Assembly (NCBI GenBank): GCA_030674155.1
Contig: CM060326.1
Span: 24,255,570-24,270,569 of the forward strand
Length of the DNA: 15,000 nucleotides
Origin: Stramonita haemastoma
Taxonomy: Eukaryota > Mollusca > Gastropoda > Neogastropoda > Muricidae
Reading direction: 5' to 3'
Under the pieces are notes generated by a model. The model was not told where the DNA came from and made no database searches. It saw nothing but the letters and a program-made list of their open reading frames with translations. A program made the translations under genes and the position numbers. Numbering within the stretch: position 1 is the stretch's first letter; the number at the start of each line of letters is the position of its first letter. Below are positions 1 through 7,102 of this stretch, one piece after another.

Positions 1-816
1 ATTCTTATTCAGATATCAATCCCATGACTTAAGGTGTGTTTTTTTACAGTCAGTTAAAATCAAGAAGACAACAAAAATCAACATAGTTGTGACAATTTTA
101 TTTCATTGTTGTGTTAGTTTGCTTTTTAGTAAGGGAACTGGTAGCAATTATAAAGACACTGTCATATGTAAAACTTTTGTGCGTCCACAACGTGCGTATC
201 ACACTCCCATCTTGTGCCGATTTTTTATTCAGATGCTTGCACAGAAAATGAATTTTGTCCATGTTTTTATACGTATGTGTGGCACACCTTGTAGTTGGCA
301 GCAGATAAATGTGATAGGCTATATGCCAGTAAAAAGGCACTGTTGTTTGCTGCTGGGTCTGTTCTGGCGTTGCATGTGAAAATTTTACATAAAAGCGAGC
401 GTGTATATTGTCACTTTTTTGTTTAGTATAAACCTACATGCAAGAACCTTTTTAATTGTATCGCGTTTTGTAACTTGCAATATGGATTCTGGGACAGATT
501 TTTTGTTTGTGAAAAGGACCGTAGCATTGACCAATAAATAATTGAGATATGAATACATAAACAAACAGAAAAAAGAATAAATATGTAATACACACTCTGA
601 TTTTGAATGAAAGAACTGTATGGACAGTTTTGTTTCTAGTCTGACACACTGTTAAGATTCTCTTTGTGACAAGACCCTTAATTCCAGATACGGATACAGA
701 ACTGAGGGAACTAAATTTGAAGAAATGAACAGGAGGACATACATCAGCCAGTCCTTTCCTCTGCTTCAAAGAGAACAAAGAGTCTTTCATGTTTGCGGCT
801 GATTTCACTCATGTGT
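1..816. other. AT-rich stretch without recognisable gene
   Basis: Both strands carry only short open frames (96, 80 and 118 codons) of biased composition, with no domain I recognise. No clear repeat, splice-bounded exon or RNA gene is visible. The 118-codon minus frame (452-808) is rich in Phe, Val and Cys through its middle, as expected for a chance frame through A/T-rich DNA. It could be intron or intergenic sequence. Confidence 0.6.
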
Positions 817-955
817 GGTCACTTGATCATCAGTCCATGAAATGAAATCATTTCTGCAAATGTCTGGAACTGGCATAGATGGTTCAATGGCGACATCATA
901 CGAGGCATTTCCGATTGGCACAGACAAATTACGTCCACAAAAAAGCAACAGATCA
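817..955 (-). repeat. Diverged dispersed repeat, copy A
   Basis: This stretch resembles 2107-2235 in the same orientation. Shared blocks are GGYCACTTGATCA, TGAAATGAARTCATTT, AAAYGTCT, ATGGCGRCATCATA and TCCACAAAA, in the same order with small indels between them. Read on the minus strand, an open frame includes NDFISWTDDQV. Copy B gives NDFISRYRDQV in its matching frame, and both frames stop shortly afterwards. This could be the decayed coding end of a mobile element or a non-coding repeat. The family is not recognised and the exact ends are uncertain. Confidence 0.5.
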
Positions 956-1430
956 CTGGCTTATGGTAGGGATATATGACATAGGCGATGAAAGTAGTGG
1001 ATGTTGCTGAGAGACGGATGATGTCTAGATAAACAGAGGACTGGTAGATGTAAAATATAAGTCTTGAGGAGAAAAGAAAATAAGACGTTCATAGAGAAGA
1101 ACGACCACGGAGAGAAATAATGGATCAGAACAGAAATCAGAAAGGGAAGAAAAATGTTCCAGGTAGATCAAGTCTGGCATTTTGAAGGATTGGTGCCAAC
1201 AACAGAAATGCCGGGACTTTGTGGCCATATAAACAGCAGAATGCTTCAGCAGAATTTTAAAAGTCGTCTTTTTGATAGCAATTGTGTAAGTAAAATAAGC
1301 AAGCAATTAATCTTTGATTTCCTTCATTCAGGTTTTATCAAGCACAGTCAGTTAAGTCAGAACCATTGTTTTGAGAACAATTATTGTGTCCAATGTCAAG
1401 ATTATGCTTCTCTTCAACAGTCATTTGCAT
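956..1430. other. Stretch without recognisable gene
   Basis: Short frames exist on both strands (1025-1306 minus, 1154-1438 plus) and overlap each other. Neither has recognisable motifs or splice-like borders. Purine-rich plus-strand sequence (many AGA/GAA words) occupies roughly 1030-1150. Confidence 0.5.
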
Positions 1431-1443
1431 ACAGATAAATATA

Positions 1444-1482
<39 letters not shown>

Positions 1483-1678
1483 TTATCTAAATACAAACAC
1501 ACACACACACACACACACACACAATAAAATATATAATATATAATATATATACATACATACATAAACAACATACATACATAGCACTCACAGCATACTCACG
1601 CAACACACAACACAACACACAGCACATACAACAACAGACATAACATACATACATAAACATACAGACAGACATACATAC

Positions 1679-1711
<33 letters not shown>

Positions 1712-1735
1712 GATAGATACATACATAGATCGATT
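1431..1735. repeat. Compound microsatellite (AT)n-(CA)n-(ATAC)n-(GATA)n
   Basis: An (AT)n run fills about 1447-1480, (CA)n about 1496-1523, an AT-rich link follows, and interrupted ATAC/ACAT tracts run to about 1710 with a few GATA units near the end. The AT run is bracketed by AGATAAatatatGCATAT on the left and ATATGCTTATCT on the right, so it can fold into a hairpin with arms extending beyond the AT repeat. Frames through this region give Tyr/Cys/Val-rich nonsense and are not genes. Confidence 0.95.
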
Positions 1736-1739
1736 TAAC

Positions 1740-2106
1740 TCAAATGCAAACACCACTTTTTAAATTCGACATAACTGTCAAGAATTTGAGTTTCAATCAA
1801 AACATCTAAATGCTTACGTATCACAAAGCGAAGCCACTCGAATTCAAACCTGAAGTGAGAAAATAACTCGAGATGCTGTGTTTTATTGTCCAGCTGGTCT
1901 CAGGAAGTAAATGGTACCACAGAGTATGTGCCAGTCAGAAGGAAATCAAGTATCCCCAACCTTTCCGAACATAAACCTGCATAGATACCAACATGACAAC
2001 CCTGACCTGGCCTTGTGGCGGACGAGGCTATAAACAAGATGATTGGACTGGATTAGTACCATCCCCACAGAAGCACAAACATCGTTTACTTCCAGAGGCC
2101 TAGCAT
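1740..2106. other. Stretch without recognisable gene
   Basis: Mixed-composition single-copy-looking sequence with no long frame, repeat or RNA signature that I can see. Its right edge adjoins dispersed repeat copy B. Confidence 0.5.
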
Positions 2107-2235
2107 GGCCACTTGATCACGATACCGTGAAATGAAGTCATTTGTGGAAACGTCTAGGTCTGGGTGAGTGTATGGCGGCATCATAGGGAGGAGTGGGGGA
2201 TAACAGCAGCAGATTAACTCCACAAAAGGCAGTGT
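2107..2235 (-). repeat. Diverged dispersed repeat, copy B
   Basis: Second member of the repeat described at 817-955, in the same orientation and clearly diverged by substitutions and small indels. On the minus strand a frame runs through PYTHPDLDVSTNDFIS and DQVAMLGLWK to a stop at about 2086. The NDFIS and DQV residues are shared with copy A. The 84-codon frame containing it (2086-2340 minus) otherwise has a Pro/Ser/Leu-rich start that looks non-genic. Confidence 0.5.
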
Positions 2236-2421
2236 ACCTCTACATGATGGTGGGTTGGTTGAGAATGATGAAGATAATGGTGGAAATGATAGGTCGGGTT
2301 GTGGCAGCCATAAGAAACAAGATAGGGGTGGGGATGGCAAGAGATGGATCGAATGCTTGTTCTTTTCTTGATGACAGAATGGACAACGGGGTAGGTGAGA
2401 TAGGAAGCATGGGCTGCACAG

Positions 2422-2474
2422 ACTAGTTTAATACTGGTAGTACTAGTTTAACTAGTTTAATACTAGTTTAACAC
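2422..2474. repeat. Short irregular tandem of ACTAGTTTAA
   Basis: Four copies of ACTAGTTTAA or nearly so start at 2422, 2442, 2451 and 2462. The ACTAGT core is itself palindromic. The cluster ends about 20 bases before a pyrimidine-rich tract and AG at 2491-2492. It may be a small slippage-derived cluster; no function can be assigned. Confidence 0.7.
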
Positions 2475-2492
2475 CATTATTTTCTTTTTCAG

Positions 2493-2628
2493 AACTGAAG
2501 ACAAGCGTTACTGAGGTCATCTGTGTCCTCTGTGGTGTGGTGCAGCAGGACTGTGATGGCCCCAGGTTAAAGTGGATCAGACCATGCAGAGCATGCAGGC
2601 TGTGTGCAGCACGGGCTGCCTGTGTCCT
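2493..2628 (+). CDS. Possible Cys-rich internal exon, function unknown
   Basis: A pyrimidine tract followed by CAG ends at 2492 and GTATGTAA begins at 2629, which fits an animal acceptor and donor. The 136 bases between stay open in the frame whose first full codon is at 2495. The reading includes ICVLCGVVQQDCDGPRLKW followed by IRPCRACRLCAARAACVLY. Cys spacing is CxxC, then a single Cys, then CxxCxxC and a further Cys. The W-I-x-x-C-x-x-C part loosely recalls the second half of a PHD or similar zinc-binding finger, but the expected His and spacing do not fit, so I name no family. The same frame stays open past the donor to a stop near 2675. The opposite strand is also open here (2452-2724), which weakens the case. 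It may instead be a decayed transposon piece. Confidence 0.25.
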
Positions 2629-2639
2629 GTATGTAACCA

Positions 2640-2920
2640 CCTTTCCTTCCGCAAGGTGGCCAGGTTGACACGATCTGGTCTGGTCCTCGTACAGCAAATT
2701 GTGGTTCTTTGCTTCACCTACCAATCCGTGTGGTCCTCTTCCTAGCCAGAATTTAAGAAGTTGCCTTTATCACAATGTCGTCCAGGTGTATATTGTTATT
2801 GTATTTACTTTGTCTGATTGATGATCATAAGAGAGATACAGCGATGAATAAAATGTATTTATATAGGGCTATAGGATAAGCATAACCATAACTTTGCTTT
2901 TACATCTGCTCTCTGGATAA
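2640..2920. other. Stretch without recognisable gene
   Basis: Ordinary mixed sequence becoming AT-rich after 2780. No frame, repeat or RNA structure stands out before the GACA/CA microsatellite that follows. Confidence 0.5.
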
Positions 2921-3013
2921 AGAGAGACAGGCAGACAGACAGACAGAGATGTGGGGATTCAGTGCCCATATATGTGCACGTAAAACTTCGACGAGACAGA
3001 AAATGAACGCGCG

Positions 3014-3093
<80 letters not shown>
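2921..3093. repeat. Microsatellites (GACA)n and (CG)n-(CA)n
   Basis: A short (GACA)n tract lies at about 2926-2947. An alternating CG run of about 15 bases (3008-3022) passes directly into uninterrupted (CA)n to 3093. The CG/CA run is about 85 bases of alternating purine-pyrimidine, a composition known to favour left-handed Z-DNA. The overlapping minus frames of Cys-Val repeats are artefacts of the repeat. Confidence 0.95.
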
Positions 3094-3096
<3 letters not shown>

Positions 3097-3340
3097 GGAC
3101 GAAAAAATGCACAAACCCATGCACATAGAGAGTAGACGTAAAATAAAAAACCACGAATGCTTATTCCATTGCCTCGAAAGAAAGAAAATAAATCAAACTA
3201 ATAGATAAAGCACACAAGGTATGCATGCGTGTACATTCGAATTTGTCAAAACTGTAAATTGTTGCTGATTGTGTTGTGTAGGTCGAATGCAAGCGCTTTG
3301 ATTTGTTTTTGCAAGATATAGCCCTATACAAATTCCATGT

Positions 3341-3418
3341 ATTATTATTATTATTATTATATTATTATTATTATATATTATTATTATTATTATTATATTA
3401 TTATTATTATTATTATAT
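3341..3418. repeat. (ATT)n microsatellite with phase breaks
   Basis: Near-continuous ATT repeats with three TATAT-type interruptions that shift the trinucleotide phase. Frames on both strands become runs of Tyr/Leu or Asn/Ile, which are not coding. Confidence 0.95.
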
Positions 3419-3569
3419 AGGCAAAAGCGTACATATAGATACAGAAAGAGTGCAGGCGACTTTGATCTTATTGTGCGTATTTCTATTTTTTTCAGACGCA
3501 AACATTTACAAACACTTTTTCATATCCTTGTGATGTGCATCCGTGTAAGCGCACCAAACGTGTGTTTTA

Positions 3570-3582
3570 GGGGGGGGGGGGG
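3570..3582. repeat. Poly-G run of 13
   Basis: Thirteen consecutive G follow GTTTTA. It is one of several long mononucleotide G or C runs in the window (also 4273-4293, 10676-10697, 10890-10899, 10937-10945 and 10948-10975). Such runs are prone to length errors in sequencing. Confidence 0.95.
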
Positions 3583-4259
3583 CAGAAACTGCACATTCGC
3601 ATGCATATGTTTTCCCCATCTTCTGCGCCTTTGCTATGACAACAAAAACCACTGCCAAGGACTATCTTTCAAGATTCTTCACAACACACAACCACCTATT
3701 CAAAATTATATATTTTTGTGAAGAATACTTGAAGTTAAACATCGCTGTATCCAAAAAGAAAGAAGTAGTAAAGAGACAAGGAGAAGAAAAAATAGCGAGA
3801 ATAAACACGCCCAGACGAAACACAAAAACACACAAAGAAAACAAATGAACATCTCACCTTCTAAAAACAAAAAACCCTGACACAAACAAAGTTTGAAGGC
3901 AAAAAAGACATGTTGACAAAGCAGCTATGTGTGTGGCTTCCAATTGTCAACAACAAAAGGTTAAGAATAATTGTTTTGTTTCTGTGTATTTTTTAAGGGA
4001 AAAGACAGGTAAAAGTAAGAAATGAAGAGGAGTAAAATGCTAAAATGAACAAAAGAAATGACAATGAAAGGTATTGGGAAATCTCCTCCCCACCACCCCC
4101 ACCCCAGCTCAAATCTGTGTCAGACATGAAGAAAGGGTGTGAGATCATAGGTACCAAACACATAGCACAAAAAACCGTCTTGCTCAATCTTGATCGAAAA
4201 TTCGAAATGTGCTTTCTCTTTTTTTCTTGAGTTAAAACAATTTGTACAGATTTCCAAGG
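3583..4259. other. A-rich stretch without recognisable gene
   Basis: The sequence from about 3620 to 4060 is A-rich on the plus strand with many Lys codons. The 70-codon plus frame at 3636-3848 ends in a Lys/Glu/Arg/Thr-rich tail and looks like a chance frame. Nothing else is recognisable before the inverted-repeat arm at 4260. Confidence 0.5.
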
Positions 4260-4347
4260 CTGTTTGTAACAACCCCCCCCCCCCCCCCCCCCCAACACAC
4301 GCACGCACTGACCGCATAACTAACTTCCTTAACTCTTTGAGGAGTTG
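4260..4347 (+). repeat. Left arm of an inverted repeat, with poly-C tract
   Basis: Runs from CTGTTTGTAACAAC through 21 consecutive C (4273-4293) to AACTCTTTGAGGAGTTG. Apart from the length and one interruption of the mononucleotide tract and one or two substitutions, it is the reverse complement of 4675-4756. I see no matching direct repeats outside the two arms, so there is no clear target-site duplication. It may be the ends of a fold-back element or one partner of a templated inversion. Confidence 0.85.
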
Positions 4348-4588
4348 TTAAGAAACAACACTTATTGGTTCTTCAAGCTGTGTCACGGGTAAGTAAAATC
4401 TGGCAAGGCCCACCTCCTTCCTGGTAGCTGCGAGCATGCTGGGTGTGTCAATGTCTCCCTAGAATTATGCCACCCGTCATTTATGGCCTATTTTTGTAAG
4501 AAGGGTGTACGATTTTTTAACATGGGTGGATAAAGTTATGTGTATACTCACACACATGACTTCCAGTTTGAAAAAGATTAAACGCTAT
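4348..4588. other. Spacer between inverted-repeat arms
   Basis: Mixed sequence with no frame of note and no similarity that I recognise. It would form the bulk of the loop if the arms at 4260-4347 and 4675-4756 paired. Confidence 0.5.
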
Positions 4589-4670
4589 ATGTCGACCAAG
4601 GTGTGCTGCATTATCTGGAAGATGTAAGATCTGAAGGCAGGGTATTGCGAAACAAGAACCTACAACGGAA
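4589..4670 (+). pseudogene. Inverted 82-bp copy of transposase fragment
   Basis: This is the reverse complement of 5045-5126 with two substitutions (GATGTAAGA against GATGAAAGA, and AAGAACC against AAGGACC). Read on the plus strand it keeps the transposase frame, VDQGVLHYLEDVRSEG followed by RVLRNKNLQRN, part of a CENP-B/pogo-type second helix-turn-helix region. It ends within a short repeated word (CCTACAAC) that leads into the inverted-repeat arm at 4675. Similarity stops sharply at both edges and there are no transposon termini here, so it is not an independent full element. Confidence 0.85.
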
Positions 4671-4674
4671 CCTA

Positions 4675-4756
4675 CAACTCCTCAAAGAGTTAAGGAAGTT
4701 AGTTATGCGGTCAGTGCGTGTGTGTGTTGGGGGGGGGAGGGGGTTGTTACAAACAG
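4675..4756 (-). repeat. Right arm of an inverted repeat, with poly-G tract
   Basis: Starts with CAACTCCTCAAAGAGTTAAG, passes through GCGGTCAGTGCGTGTG and a broken poly-G run, and ends with GTTGTTACAAACAG. It is the reverse complement of 4260-4347. It abuts the inverted transposase fragment at 4589-4670 with only four bases between them. Confidence 0.85.
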
Positions 4757-4810
4757 AGAATTAAACGCGAATCATTAGTGTTGTATTATTTTTTTCTATT
4801 ATTACTATTA

Positions 4811-4837
4811 CCGTAAAATCCCTAGCATACGCCCACC
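4811..4837 (+). repeat. Left terminal inverted repeat
   Basis: Twenty-seven bases starting CCGTAAAATC and ending CGCCCACC. It matches the reverse complement of 5544-5570 except at one position (C versus A at TIR base 20). Its inner 18 bases are also an inverted copy of the subterminal motif at 4870-4887, so the left end alone can fold back with a loop of about 30 bases. Confidence 0.9.
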
Positions 4838-4869
4838 CCCCTGTGCACTGATTTAGGTCAAAATTGGGG

Positions 4870-4887
4870 GTGGGCGTTTGCTAGGGA
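4870..4887 (+). repeat. Subterminal motif GGTGGGCGTTTGCTAGGG, left
   Basis: This 18-base word recurs with slight changes at 5472-5488 and 5527-5541. Variants overlap the inner parts of both terminal repeats (4820-4837 inverted, 5544-5561 direct), giving five copies per element. Repeated subterminal words of this kind commonly serve as transposase-binding sites in DNA transposons; that role is inferred here. A related CCCCTNTGCACAA word follows the motif at 4892 and 5495. Confidence 0.7.
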
Positions 4888-4962
4888 TAGACCCCTTTGC
4901 ACAAAATAATTTTTGTGCTCATCCGTGTAATCGAGTGAATACAAACCCCGAAAGCATGTAAG

Positions 4963-5346
4963 TTAGGTCGTGTGAGTAGAAGTGAAGGAAAATAGAAAAT
5001 AAGGGACTTTGAGGCAAAGAAGGCCAGTTAACGAGTTCCATCCTTTCCGTTGTAGGTCCTTGTTTCGCAATACCCTGCCTTCAGATCTTTCATCTTCCAG
5101 ATAATGCAGCACACCTTGGTCGACATGTTTAGATCTAACTGCTGGTCCTTTTGACAGTTTCCGTTTTTGTTTGTCTTTTCTGTACTGCTGTTCAAGTCTA
5201 TCTCTGTTTTCACTCCATTCCCTGATCCTCTTCCTATGCACAGAAAATTCACGGGCACACTCCGAAACATTCCCACCTGCTTCGTTATTCAGATACTGGA
5301 GGGCTTCCAATTTGAAAGATACAGTGTAAGACTGTCCCTTCGGCAT
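4963..5346 (-). pseudogene. Transposase remnant, N-terminal DNA-binding region only
   Basis: I chose the ATG at 5346 because the protein then begins MPKGQSYTVSFKLEALQYL, a typical start for Brinker-like/psq-type helix-turn-helix regions of pogo-group transposases; an upstream ATG at 5505 adds 53 residues that look non-homologous. Of 127 residues, about 6-50 form the first HTH, with SECAREFSVHRKRIREW as helix and recognition helix. Residues 55-65 are a basic linker rich in Lys, Arg and Gln. Residues 75-101 (VDQGVLHYLEDERSEG, then KDLQRK) resemble the start of the CENP-B/Tc5-type second HTH. Similarity appears to end at about residue 101 and the tail to the stop is unrelated. The catalytic domain is absent. 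It could still encode a DNA-binding fragment if expressed, but there is no evidence of that. Confidence 0.75.
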
Positions 5347-5471
5347 TTTGCAAAAATAGCACAGAGATTCAAGAACCAATTTCCGGCCATCAGGAAGCGT
5401 CGTCAAAGGACTTTTAGAACAGTCTGCACAAATCCTAGTGAAAGTGAGCATAGTCTCTTTGAAAAAAGCAG

Positions 5472-5488
5472 GGTGGGCGTTTGCTAGG
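5472..5488 (+). repeat. Subterminal motif, right outer-facing copy 1
   Basis: GGTGGGCGTTTGCTAGG, the same word and orientation as at 4870-4887, followed by ACCCCTGTGCACAA as on the left side. Together with the copy at 5527 it marks the right subterminal region of the transposon. Confidence 0.7.
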
Positions 5489-5526
5489 TAGTTACCCCTG
5501 TGCACAACTTTTGGCCCAAAGTGGGG

Positions 5527-5541
5527 GGTGGCGTTTGCTAG
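5527..5541 (+). repeat. Subterminal motif, right copy 2
   Basis: GGTGGCGTTTGCTAG, a copy of the subterminal word lacking one G. It lies directly next to the right terminal repeat, which begins with a further variant of the same word. Confidence 0.65.
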
Positions 5542-5543
5542 AT

Positions 5544-5570
5544 GGTGGGCTTATGCTAGGGATTTTACGG
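5544..5570 (-). repeat. Right terminal inverted repeat
   Basis: Reads GGTGGGCTTATGCTAGGG followed by ATTTTACGG and is the reverse complement of 4811-4837 with one mismatch. It is followed directly by TA at 5571-5572. Confidence 0.9.
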
Positions 5571-5640
5571 TAATATCATTACTATTATCATCATTACTAT
5601 TATTATTATCATTACTATTATCATTATTGATATTCTTGTT
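5571..5640. repeat. (ATT/ACT/ATC)n tract, host site of the transposon
   Basis: Irregular repeats of ATT, ACT, ATC and ATG trinucleotides. A similar TATTATT/CTATTATTACTATTA sequence lies immediately left of the transposon at about 4785-4810, so the element appears to have inserted into one microsatellite and split it. Confidence 0.8.
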
Positions 5641-6110
5641 TTTGCTCTATTGTCATCTCCTTCTTGTCACTTATTTGCTTTCTTTGGCCATTCTCCTGCT
5701 TTTTTACAGTACCAGAAATACAAAAAGACTATGATCCTCTCCCACATCCAAGTCAAATGCGCTGGGCCTGACTTGTCAGGTGCACGACGCATTTTTCTGT
5801 ATATGACAGACACTAGTTGCTGTTTGAAGGTTCCAAGAAAGAAGAATGGTAGAAGATCAAAGCTGATGAAGTGGGAGCCAGGCAGCAGAGTGTCGGCATG
5901 TCTGTGTGAACATCAAAGAGTATCCAGTGGCCATTTTTGTGTGTGTGCTTGATTGCCTGCCGTTGAAAGTGGAGTTACAATTTTATCGGGCATGTTTTTA
6001 ACTGATTTGTTTTGCGGCTTCTTGCAGGTATTGATATTCATCTGAAGTTTTTTTTTCATTTCCAAGTTATAACCGGTTTGATATTTGGGAGAATGAGGAA
6101 ACTTCACGCA
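5641..6110. other. Stretch without recognisable gene
   Basis: A 100-codon plus frame (5650-5952) runs through this region, containing for example YKKTMILSHIQVKCAGPDLS. No domain is recognised, and its ATG-proximal part overlaps T/C-rich simple sequence. The segment 5720-5950 has ordinary base composition and could include exon sequence, but I cannot support a gene. Confidence 0.4.
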
Positions 6111-6147
6111 ACGACACACGCTCACACATGCACCCACATCCACCCAT

Positions 6148-6183
<36 letters not shown>

Positions 6184-6325
6184 GCGCGCGCGCCACACAC
6201 ACACCACATGTGTGCTCCTGCGCACACTACACACACAAACATGCACGCGTGTGTGCGCGCGTACGCTCATCACATGCATGTGTACTTGCACAGACACATG
6301 TGCACATGCAAACGCGCAAGCGAAG
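6111..6325. repeat. (CA)n-(CG)n and interrupted CA/GT-rich tract
   Basis: A pure CA run at about 6149-6180 passes into CG alternation (6180-6192) and then into interrupted CA, CGCG, GTGT and CATG alternation to about 6325. Nearly 200 bases are dominated by alternating purine-pyrimidine steps. The His/Thr-rich and Cys/Val-rich frames on either strand are artefacts of this composition. Confidence 0.9.
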
Positions 6326-6529
6326 GCAACAAACATGCATACTCCTAGAAGACATCATATCAATGCATTTGCATGAACACACAAAACGACACCCCCCACC
6401 CCACCCCCTTCCTTCCTGTCCCACCTTTCCCTCCCTGTGTATGATTATGTTTTATTGTCTCTGCATGCACCACGAACACTACAGCTGAGAGGATAAACAG
6501 TGTTTGACATTCATCCCATGCTTTTGTAA

Positions 6530-6858
6530 TTATTTATTATTAATTATAAATGCAAATATCGGCAGCAACGTCGAGTAAATTAAGTGTAGGGATTTTACAA
6601 AGTCTCTGACCGGCTTAAAAAGCAGACCTGTCAGTGCGATAACTTCTTTTGTATATGTACATGCACAAAATATGCACGTTAAGGATCCCGTGATTTATGT
6701 CAGCGTTTGGTGTGTTACGAAAACATGACGAACAGCGATCGTCAACAACACAGTAAAGAGGTTAACTCCAGAGGAAAAATCCTCTTGAACGAGATTCGAA
6801 CCCGGGTCAGCAGATCACTTGCGCATCACTGTAACCATCAGGCTACCCCGCCCCCTCT
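6530..6858 (-). mobile_element. tRNA-derived SINE-like element, copy 1
   Basis: Read on the minus strand, the element starts near 6858 with GGGGGCGGGGTAGCCTGATGG and has an A-box-like word TAGCCTGATGG and a B-box GGTTCGAATCTC about 30 bases further on, as in RNA polymerase III tRNA-type promoters. A body follows with TTTTTCCTCTGGAGTTAAC and a GGGATCCTTAACGTGCATA block. It ends towards an AT-rich stretch near 6530-6560, which may be the tail. The head is a relic tRNA shape and not a tRNA gene: there is no acceptor-stem pairing or CCA-proximal arm that I can fold. The left boundary is approximate. Confidence 0.65.
6791..6845 (-). promoter_or_regulatory. Internal pol III A and B boxes of SINE copy 1
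   Basis: On the minus strand the A box lies at 6835-6845 (TAGCCTGATGG) and the B box at 6791-6803 (GGGTTCGAATCTC). The B box fits the GGTTCGANNCC consensus except at its last bases. The order and spacing suit an internal pol III promoter. Present activity is unknown. Confidence 0.6.
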
Positions 6859-7102
6859 TATGATTATGAGACATACTTGATATGCAAGCTTCTATACAAT
6901 CAACGCTGTTATGTTGTAAAAGAAACAAGAGGTCCACTCCCCTACATCACATTAAAACCGCATAATACTGATGCATCAGGGATGTATTTTATGTATTTTA
7001 AACTACAGATGAAATAATTATTATACAAAGCACAAGAAGAAAAATTGACACTATCAAGAACATGCATACAGATAATCTGTCATTGTGTATAAGTGTTGTA
7101 CT
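6859..7102. other. Stretch between the two SINE-like elements
   Basis: AT-rich sequence with no open frame or repeat of note. Confidence 0.5.

Larger units (their letters stand above)
4811..5570 (-). mobile_element. Short pogo/CENP-B-like DNA transposon with TIRs
   Basis: The 760-bp element begins CCGTAAAATCCCTAGCATA and ends with the reverse complement of that end. The 27-bp terminal inverted repeats differ at one position. TA dinucleotides directly flank both ends (4809-4810 and 5571-5572), the target preference of the IS630/Tc1/mariner/pogo group. The interior carries a minus-strand remnant of the DNA-binding half of a transposase and no visible DDE/DDD catalytic domain, so the copy is probably non-autonomous through internal deletion. 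The near-identical ends suggest modest age. It interrupts an ATT/ACT/ATC-rich microsatellite. The exact family is inferred from TA flanks plus the N-terminal domain and was not checked against a library. Confidence 0.85.

Noticed and set aside
3193..3533. Frames with runs of Asn/Ile or Tyr/Leu
   Set aside because: They are translations of the (ATT)n microsatellite.
5167..5487. 106-codon plus frame inside the transposon
   Set aside because: It is the antisense shadow of the transposase remnant, which has recognisable helix-turn-helix residues on the minus strand.
5346..5505. Extended transposase start at 5505
   Set aside because: The 53 extra residues run into the subterminal repeats of the element and look unrelated to transposase; MPKGQ at 5346 is the natural start.
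6586..6600. TAGGGATTTTAC matches the transposon terminal repeat
   Set aside because: Only 12 bases match, with no second end or subterminal motif nearby, so chance is likely.
6791..6858. tRNA gene on the minus strand
   Set aside because: A and B boxes are present, but no acceptor or anticodon stem could be folded, and a SINE-type body follows.
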